Positions 1-5,063 of a DNA stretch of 6,355 nt are shown here, piece after piece. This stretch comes from Campylobacter concisus (GTDB lineage Bacteria; Campylobacterota; Campylobacteria; Campylobacterales; Campylobacteraceae). Position numbers and translations under genes: made by a program. Under the pieces are notes generated by a model. The model was not told the DNA's origin, did not search any database, and worked only from the letters and a program-made list of their open reading frames with translations. Each line of letters opens with the position of its first letter. The first letter of the stretch is position 1. The stretch spans positions 1 through 6,355 of the forward strand of contig JAHADO010000081.1 of NCBI GenBank assembly GCA_018375265.1, in the 5' to 3' direction.

Positions 1-1983
1 GTAGTACTCGCCTTTTACTTCGCCGCCAAGACCTATTAGCGTATCTGGGTCAAATTTATCCCAGTTTGCTTGGTGACGTCTAAACATCTCAGCAGTTCTG
101 CCGCCATAACCGATAGAATTTCCAACCCTTGCTATCTCGTTTGTCGCATCATCTGGCCATACAAAGTCATCTTTTACTTGTTTTAGCTCCCTATCTACAA
201 CAGCCATCTTCATGCCTTTTACGTATTCATCGTAAAAGCCAAATTTCTTAGCAAATGCAAACATTACTTCGTGATCGCCCTTGCTCTCATAAAGTGGATC
301 AACGACTTTTGTTCTCCACTGACCTGAGCGGTTTGTAGCGTTTAGGTGACCTTCGTTTTCAAAGGCAGTTGCCACTGGCAAGATATAAACGCCATCTTTT
401 CTATCTGAAAGGATAGAAATTTCATTTACAAATGGCTCAGCAACTACGATCATATCTAGTTTTGAAGCCGCTTCTTGAATTTTAGCTAGGTGCGCCATAG
501 ATGTAAGGCCAGTTCCTTGAACCCAAAGAACTCTTAACGCGCCACTGCTAAAGGTATTTTCCTCTTTTAAGACGCCTTGCCACCATTTTGAAAGTGACCA
601 GCCTTTTTCATTTCTCCAGTTTCTATCCTCTGGGTTTTTAGGATCGTGGTAGTAATACTCTTCAAAAACAGTGTTTTTAACTGGCGTGCCGCCTTGTTTT
701 GGCTCTTTGGTTGAGACTGCAAAGCGTTTTACAAACTCGTCATAATCAACGCCCCAGCCTTGGCAGTAATACTTCCAAGCCGCATCAGTTAGTCCGTAAT
801 ACATCGGCAAGCTATCTGAGAGGTTACACATGTCGGTTGAGCCTTGAACGTTGTCGTGACCACGGATGATGTTACAGCCGCCACCTGGTTTGCCCATGTT
901 GCCTAGGATTAGTTGCAAAATAGGTAAAATTCTCGTATTTGAGCTACCAACTGAGTGCTGTGTGATACCAAGTGCCCAGATCACTGTGCCTGGTTTTGTG
1001 TGAGCTAGGATATTTGCAGCCTCTATCAGCTTATCAACTGGCACGCCTGTAACGTCAGATGTGACCTCTGGTGTCCAGTGCTCGGCCTCTTTTGCTATCT
1101 CGTCGATGCCGTAAGTTCTATTTTTTATAAATTCTTTATCTTCCCAGCCATTTTTTAAAATGATGTGGATAAGCCCATAAACAAGTGCTATATCAGTACC
1201 TGATCTTTGTCTTAGGTATAGATCAGCATGAGCGGCTGATTTTGTAAAATTTGGATCAGCTACGATCACCTTTGCGTTGTTTCTATCTTTTGCTTGCAAA
1301 GTGTGCTTCATACCGCCAACTGGGTTTGCCACAGCTGGATTTGCACCTATTATAAATATACATTTTGAATTTGCAGCCATATCTCCAAAGTGGTTTGTCA
1401 TCGCGCCATAACCCCAAGTATTCGCCACACCGGCGACTGTTGCGCTATGTCAAATTCTTGCTACGTGGTCGTTGCTGTTTGTGCCCCAAAACGCAGCAAA
1501 TTTTCTAAAATAATATGCTTGCTCGTTGTTAAATTTCGCAGATCCTAAGAATATAACGCTATCAGGACCATCTTCTTTGCGGATCTGAAGCATCTTATCG
1601 CCGATCTCATTTACAGCTTGATCCCATGAAATTCTTTGCCATTTACCATCAACTTTTTTCATAGGATATTTGATGCGTTGTTTGCTGTGTGTAAGGTCGA
1701 TCTGATCGATACCTTTTGAGCAGTGTGAGCCTTGAGATATCGGGTGAAACATCGCCATATCTTGACGAACCCAAACACCGTCTTGTACCTCAGCCTCGAT
1801 ACCACAGCCTGCTGAGCATATAGAACAAATAGTTCTAACCTTTTTTGAGCCAGGGAAAGGATCTTTTATCTCCTCTGCGCTAGCGTGTCTTATCGTATCA
1901 TTTTGTCCAAAAGCCATTGTAGTGCCTGCACCTAGTGCGGCTAGCTTTAAAAATGAACGTCTCCCTATACGTGCATCACTCAT
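1..1983 (-). CDS. fdhA: Formate dehydrogenase large (catalytic) subunit, selenocysteine-containing, Tat-exported; 3' end off the window
   Basis: Molybdopterin (or tungstopterin) bis-MGD subunit that oxidises formate to CO2 in the periplasm. In this family it passes electrons through FdhB and FdhC to menaquinone. The 661 visible codons begin with a twin-arginine signal (GRRSFLK, residues 7-13; possible cleavage after A36). Next comes a [4Fe-4S] motif with C53, C56, C60 and C88, followed by K90 (CSKG). The active-site motif ARI-U-HS has the in-frame UGA as residue 178 and H179 next to it. The frame then stays open to the edge. Downstream family motifs include GAMTNH (193-198), GNMGKPGGG (361-369) with RGHDN (374-378), and NRSGQWR (551-557). 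The family usually has about 900-1000 residues, so roughly a third is missing. The ATG at 1983 is supported by AAGGGAG upstream and by the Tat signal. It lies 11 nt behind the small Tat gene, so the two are probably co-transcribed. Assignment is firm; metal choice is not determinable here. Confidence 0.97.
1422..1449 (-). promoter_or_regulatory. Bacterial SECIS element directly after the fdhA UGA
   Basis: On the sense strand a 5-bp stem UCGCC (1436-1432) pairs perfectly with GGCGA (1426-1422) around the 5-nt loop GGUGU (1431-1427). Eighteen nucleotides separate the UGA from the loop. This falls in the range known for bacterial SECIS elements, and the loop opens with G residues and contains GU, as expected for SelB recognition. 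No bulged U like the one in the E. coli fdhF stem is evident. A lower stem is weak by eye (only CAA with UUG). The stem lies within coding sequence. Folding was done by eye. Confidence 0.85.
1450..1452 (-). other. In-frame UGA decoded as selenocysteine (FdhA Sec178)
   Basis: The codon TGA (plus strand tca) sits in the motif VARI-U-HSATVAG. E. coli FdnG has VAR-V-U-HGPTVA at the same place, where Sec is the molybdenum ligand. The frame before it carries the Tat signal and Fe-S motif. The frame after it carries 483 sense codons with conserved family motifs, so this is recoding and not a nonsense mutation. selA and selB in the same window supply two of the four components needed. Confidence 0.96.
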
Positions 1984-1989
1984 GGTTAT

Positions 1990-1996
1990 CTCCCTT
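1990..1996 (-). promoter_or_regulatory. Ribosome binding site of fdhA, overlapping the upstream stop codon
   Basis: The sense strand reads TAAGGGAGATAACC just before the ATG. The Shine-Dalgarno AAGGGAG uses the last two bases of the TAA stop of the small Tat gene. This suits translational coupling of the two genes and fixes the fdhA start at 1983. Confidence 0.8.
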
Positions 1997-2201
1997 AGTA
2001 TGCGATTTTATAGTAGGTTTCCCAGTTTTTGCTTTTTTTATAAAGCACCTCTTTTTTGTTAGACTTGCCTACGACAACGCCATTGTCATCAGGAGCCAAG
2101 TCATCGCTAGTCACTTTTGCTACGGCTGAGACTGCGAGTACTCCGCTGGCAGCACCGACTTTTAGAGATTTTTTAAGAAAATCTCTTCTTGATCCTTGCA
2201 T
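1995..2201 (-). CDS. Small Tat-signal protein of the formate dehydrogenase region (TIGR02811-like, 68 aa)
   Basis: A 68-residue protein with a twin-arginine signal (SRRDFLKK, residues 4-11), a hydrophobic stretch to about A28 and a possible cleavage site after AVA (26-28). That leaves only about 40 mature residues. The C-terminal segment Y54-K-K-S-K-N-W-E-T-Y63-Y64 resembles the pattern I recall for the family 'formate dehydrogenase region TAT target', Y-[HRK]-x-[TS]-x-H-[IV]-x-x-[YF]-Y, but with N59 for His and W60 for Ile/Val. Such proteins are encoded beside formate dehydrogenase genes, and a role as small subunit or accessory factor has been proposed. Its function is unproven. The start at 2201 has AAGGAG six bases upstream. 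It is the first gene of the unit and ends 11 nt before fdhA. Export through Tat suggests folding or partner binding in the cytoplasm, perhaps with FdhA; that is inference. Confidence 0.85.
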   Translation of the reverse strand: MQGSRRDFLKKSLKVGAASGVLAVSAVAKVTSDDLAPDDNGVVVGKSNKKEVLYKKSKNWETYYKIAY

Positions 2202-2242
2202 TTTTTCTCCTTATGCCTCAAAAATTTTTGAGAAATTTGGTT

Positions 2243-2268
2243 CATTAATATGTAAAATTTGCATATTT
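2243..2268 (-). repeat. 26-nt direct repeat ahead of the fdh unit, proximal copy
   Basis: On the sense strand this copy begins AAATATGC at 2268 and ends at 2243. It matches the copy at 2349-2324 at 22 of 26 positions, including the shared blocks AAATATGC and TTTACATA. It overlaps the proximal -10 candidate and one arm of the 15-nt dyad. The copies are 81 bp apart start to start. Confidence 0.55.
2244..2250 (-). promoter_or_regulatory. Candidate -10 box (TATTAAT), proximal promoter of the fdh unit
   Basis: The sense strand reads TATTAAT at 2250-2244, about 43 nt ahead of the first start codon, giving a leader of roughly 35 nt. Campylobacter sigma-70 promoters typically rely on the -10 box with AT-rich upstream DNA, which is present. 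In such AT-rich DNA a chance match is quite possible. Confidence 0.4.
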
Positions 2269-2280
2269 AGAATTTCTAAA
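2266..2280. promoter_or_regulatory. 15-nt perfect dyad, candidate operator
   Basis: TTTAGAA (2266-2272) and TTCTAAA (2274-2280) are exact inverted repeats around a single T. The site lies 16-30 bp upstream of the proximal -10 box, over its -35 region, where a repressor or activator could act. No regulator is identified, and the AT-rich setting weakens the case. Confidence 0.35.
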
Positions 2281-2308
2281 ATATCACAAATAGCCTATTT
2301 TATGGCAT

Positions 2309-2314
2309 TTTATA
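2309..2314 (-). promoter_or_regulatory. Candidate -10 box (TATAAA), distal promoter of the fdh unit
   Basis: The sense strand reads GGTTATAAAATG, with TATAAA at 2314-2309. Transcription from here would give a leader of about 100 nt before the small Tat gene. It competes with the proximal candidate at 2250-2244; both could be used. Confidence 0.35.
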
Positions 2315-2322
2315 ACCCTAAA

Positions 2323-2334
2323 ACATAACTATGT
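2323..2334. promoter_or_regulatory. Short palindrome upstream of the distal -10 box
   Basis: ACATA (2323-2327) and TATGT (2330-2334) form an inverted repeat around AC. It sits just upstream of the TATAAA candidate at 2314-2309, at a position that could serve regulator binding. It is short and may be chance. Confidence 0.2.
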
Positions 2335-2349
2335 AAATTTAGCATATTT
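2324..2349 (-). repeat. 26-nt direct repeat ahead of the fdh unit, distal copy
   Basis: This copy pairs with 2268-2243 at 22 of 26 positions in the same orientation. It covers nearly all of the ACATA/TATGT palindrome and lies directly upstream of the distal -10 candidate. It could be a duplicated regulator site or a remnant of a local duplication. Confidence 0.55.
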
Positions 2350-2455
2350 CTAAGTTAAGCAAAGTAAATATAAAAGTTTAATTATGAATGTTAAGTATTT
2401 ATTAAAAATATAGTTAAATATACTTTAAATTTATGAAATTTATTTGTAGTAGAAA

Positions 2456-2477
2456 TTCTAGGGAGAGCCCCCTAGAA
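2456..2477 (-). terminator. Hairpin terminator behind the dsb-like gene
   Basis: An 8-bp perfect stem (TTCTAGGG 2456-2463 with CCCTAGAA 2470-2477, plus-strand reading) encloses a 6-nt loop. In the transcribed direction it begins five bases after the TAA stop at 2482 and is followed by a short, interrupted U tract. It marks the end of the selA-selB-dsb unit and separates it from the fdh unit. The U tract is weak, so some readthrough is possible. Confidence 0.75.
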
Positions 2478-2481
2478 AATG

Positions 2482-3189
2482 TTATTTTATATCGCTTTTA
2501 TTTACGATAAATGGCACTGATCTAACGCCAGCTGCAAAGTATTTTTTGCGCAGATTATCGATCTTTGCGACATCATCTTTGCTAACGCTCTTATCATCTA
2601 CGTTATAGTCTTCAGCGTAGTATTTTCTTAAAATTTTAACCTTATCGCTGTCACTCTTAGCAGCTTTTACATCTTTGTAGATTAGCGAGCTTTTTTGAAG
2701 TGATGAGATGTCATGCACTGGAGTTAGGACGATCTCAACGTTGTTATCTTTTAGTGTTGTCTCGATCTTTGCTAGCTCAGCTCTGCAGTATGGGCACTCA
2801 GGGTCTGAAAACATTATGATAGTTGGCTTTTTAGGATCGCTACCAAGAACGATGATGTTTGCCTTGTCCTCATCTTTATAAATTTTAGAAATTCCCTTTG
2901 CGATGACCTCTTTTTTCACTTCAGCTAGGTATGATTTTTGCTCTTTTAGATCGATCACGTCTGGGAAGATGAAGTCGCCCTTTGTAAATACTATCTCATC
3001 TTGTGAGTTGCCATCTTTGCTTAGTTTTACCACGACAGCTTCGATGTCGCCTGCCACTTTGTGACGATCAGCTACCTTTACTTTTACGCTACTATCAACC
3101 ATTTGAGAGTAGAAGTCCTCTATTTGCTTATCGCTTGCTGCCATTAGGCTAGTTGCCGCGATGATTGAGGCTAAGATCACTTTTTTCAT
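2482..3189 (-). CDS. Periplasmic thiol-disulfide interchange protein, DsbC/DsbG-like
   Basis: A 235-residue exported thioredoxin-fold protein. The Sec-type signal peptide covers about residues 1-18 (MKKVILAS, hydrophobic core, likely cleavage near LMAA). Residues about 20-110 form a charged N-terminal region with the length expected of a DsbC/DsbG dimerisation domain plus linker. The catalytic fold follows, with FSDPECPYC and C132-P-Y-C135 as active site, and the cis-proline P226 in GVRSVPFIV. CPYC is the DsbG motif. Valine before the cis-proline is the DsbA type, whereas DsbC and DsbG of E. coli have threonine. Oxidase versus isomerase activity therefore cannot be assigned. It has its own -10 box and lies 53 bp behind selB. 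From memory, C. jejuni has the same order, Cj1378 selA, Cj1379 selB, Cj1380 Dsb-like. The start has AAGGAT upstream. Confidence 0.88.
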   Translation of the reverse strand: MKKVILASIIAATSLMAASDKQIEDFYSQMVDSSVKVKVADRHKVAGDIEAVVVKLSKDGNSQDEIVFTKGDFIFPDVIDLKEQKSYLAEVKKEVIAKGISKIYKDEDKANIIVLGSDPKKPTIIMFSDPECPYCRAELAKIETTLKDNNVEIVLTPVHDISSLQKSSLIYKDVKAAKSDSDKVKILRKYYAEDYNVDDKSVSKDDVAKIDNLRKKYFAAGVRSVPFIVNKSDIK

Positions 3190-3215
3190 TTTTATCCTTT
3201 TTAAAAATTTGGCGG

Positions 3216-3221
3216 ATTATA
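3216..3221 (-). promoter_or_regulatory. Candidate -10 box (TATAAT) for the dsb-like gene
   Basis: The selB-dsb gap holds an exact TATAAT on the sense strand at 3221-3216, 27 bp before the dsb start. No terminator is seen in the gap, so the gene may be read both from the sel operon and from this internal promoter. Confidence 0.55.
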
Positions 3222-3242
3222 TTTGCTTTTTGTAAATGAATA

Positions 3243-5063
3243 CTAACTGCGAAAAACCCTATCATTTCCTTGCTTCATTATGTCACTCTCAAGATCGAGC
3301 TGCTCGAGGTAGGCGATTATATATTTTCTACTTAAATTTAGCGCGTCCTTCGCGTTTGTGACATTTACAAAGCCTTGATTTTTTATGATCTCTCTTAGCT
3401 TATCAAGTGCCATTTTTAGTGAATTTCTAGTGATGAAAAGGTTATGCTCCAGCCTTATGACCCTGCCCATTGCGGTTAGTTTTTTAAGAGCATTATCGCC
3501 ACTAACCCTATCGATCTCTAACTCATCATATATATTATATGGCGCTGTTGGGGCTAGCTTGCCACTTTCTAAAATTTCATAAATTTTCTCTTCAAGCCTA
3601 ACTTTTAGCTTGCTAAGATCAACGCCTTTTTTGGTATAGACACCGCTATCTTTGGCGATTAAATTTGCACTTTCAAGCTCATCAAGAGCTTTTTGGGCTA
3701 AATTTTGGCTAGCCCAAGCAAGTTTTAGGCTGATACTTTGAGCTGAAAAGACAGCAAATTCATTCTTTTCTATCATAAATTTAATGGCTGATTTTATCCG
3801 CTCAACCGCGCTTAGATCGTAGATATTTAAAGCCTTTTCATCGACAAAGACGTTTGAGACTTTTTTGGCTACGGCTACGGCCTCTTCGTGATTTAGACCA
3901 AATCTTTGATAAGAAGAGATGATGCCAAAGCCATTTTTGTGAGCCTCTTTTAAGATAGAAAAAGCTTCAACAAAATCATGCTTTAAAAGCGAGGCCAAAA
4001 AGAGAATTTTACCAGCCTTTTTTAGTGGCTCAAGCACTGGGTTTAGCACTCTACCACCGCCTATCACGCGCGCATCTGAGATGAGTACAAAGGCCTCGTC
4101 AAATTTCAAAAACATATCGCTTTGAAATTTAAAGCTCACAAAGTAGCTATCATCTTTTTGGCTTAGTATTAGCACCTTTGCGGGCACGTTTTTAGCGCCC
4201 ACGCAAAATGTCACGCTTTGTGAATGTATCAAATTCTTAGCAGTTACGACCGCATCAACCTCTCTAAATCCCCTAAAAAAGCCCTTTTTGCTAAGTAGCT
4301 GACCCTTTTTTAGCTCGCTAAGCTCTATGCCAGTTAGATTAAGCGCCACGCGACTGCTAACTCCAGCGCTATCAACGAATTTATCGTGGCTTTGCACGCT
4401 TCTTACTAGCACCTCTTTGCCAGCGTCGTAGTTAAAAAGCTTCTCGTTTTTACTAACGCTTCCCTCTATCACGGTGCCAGTTACGACATTTCCGATACCT
4501 TTTAGGCTAAAAACCCTATCGATGTAGTATCTAAAAACGCCCTCCTCATCGCGCTTTTTGGCTCTTAGCGTAAAGAGGTAGTTTCTAAGCTCATCGATGC
4601 TCGCCTTATCCTTTATGCTAACGGCAAAAATTTCTAAAATTTGCAGGTTTTTAAATTTAGAAATTTCATCTCTTATCTCTTTTTTTCTTAAATTTATGGT
4701 GGCCTCATCGACCAGATCACACTTTGTAAGCGCCACGATCATGGATTTTACGCCAAGGAGATTTAAAATTTCAAGGTGCTCCAAGCTTTGAGGCATAAGC
4801 CCGTCATTTGCCGCCACCACAAACAAGCACGCATCAAAGCCGTACGCGCCGCTTATCATCGTTTTTATGAGATTTTCATGTCCTGGCACGTCGATAAACG
4901 CGATATTTTCATCATTTTTGCTTAAATTTGAAAAGCTTAGATCGATCGTTATGCCACGCTTTTTCTCTTCTTCAAGATTGTCCCCCTCAAAGCCGTTTAG
5001 CTCCTTTATAAGCGCGGTTTTTCCGTGGTCGATATGGCCTGCTGTTCCTATTATTAAACTCAT
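3243..5063 (-). CDS. selB: Selenocysteine-specific translation elongation factor SelB
   Basis: A GTPase that binds Sec-tRNA(Sec) and the SECIS hairpin and delivers selenocysteine at UGA on the ribosome. It has 606 residues, close to the 614 of E. coli SelB. The EF-Tu-like G domain shows G1 GHIDHGKT (9-16), G2 RGITI (36-40), G3 DVPGH (58-62) and G4 TKCD (113-116). Beta-barrel domains follow to about residue 340, including GIGNVVTGTV. The rest is the winged-helix region. The last winged helix keeps the SECIS-binding pattern: R579-K580, LE (586-587), D590 and GNDR (599-602), as in the E. coli segment ending RRGNDHLLR. The ATG at 5063 overlaps the selA stop as ATGA, with GGAAG upstream, indicating translational coupling. 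The stop is TAG. The client, fdhA, is about 1.3 kb downstream. Confidence 0.97.
   Translation of the reverse strand: MSLIIGTAGHIDHGKTALIKELNGFEGDNLEEEKKRGITIDLSFSNLSKNDENIAFIDVPGHENLIKTMISGAYGFDACLFVVAANDGLMPQSLEHLEILNLLGVKSMIVALTKCDLVDEATINLRKKEIRDEISKFKNLQILEIFAVSIKDKASIDELRNYLFTLRAKKRDEEGVFRYYIDRVFSLKGIGNVVTGTVIEGSVSKNEKLFNYDAGKEVLVRSVQSHDKFVDSAGVSSRVALNLTGIELSELKKGQLLSKKGFFRGFREVDAVVTAKNLIHSQSVTFCVGAKNVPAKVLILSQKDDSYFVSFKFQSDMFLKFDEAFVLISDARVIGGGRVLNPVLEPLKKAGKILFLASLLKHDFVEAFSILKEAHKNGFGIISSYQRFGLNHEEAVAVAKKVSNVFVDEKALNIYDLSAVERIKSAIKFMIEKNEFAVFSAQSISLKLAWASQNLAQKALDELESANLIAKDSGVYTKKGVDLSKLKVRLEEKIYEILESGKLAPTAPYNIYDELEIDRVSGDNALKKLTAMGRVIRLEHNLFITRNSLKMALDKLREIIKNQGFVNVTNAKDALNLSRKYIIAYLEQLDLESDIMKQGNDRVFRS

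Noticed and set aside
1450..1452. fdhA as a pseudogene broken by a nonsense codon
   Set aside because: The UGA is at the known Sec site, a SECIS-type hairpin follows, the downstream frame is intact with conserved motifs, and selA and selB are present.
1935..2129. Plus-strand open frame opposite the fdhA start and small Tat gene
   Set aside because: Antisense shadow of two genes with clear Tat signals and ribosome sites.
2056..2328. Plus-strand open frame spanning the small Tat gene and the spacer
   Set aside because: It is antisense to a well-supported gene, has no ribosome site or recognisable motif, and its 3' half is low-complexity AT-rich DNA.
2202..2481. A selC (tRNA-Sec) or other small RNA gene in the spacer
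   Set aside because: No GC-rich acceptor or long extra arm and no tRNA-like fold is visible; the DNA is AT-rich and fits promoters plus a terminator.
5018..5062. selA UGA as a selenocysteine codon with its own SECIS
   Set aside because: No stable stem with a G-rich loop was seen at the required distance, and the next codon but one is TAA, so nothing meaningful would be encoded.
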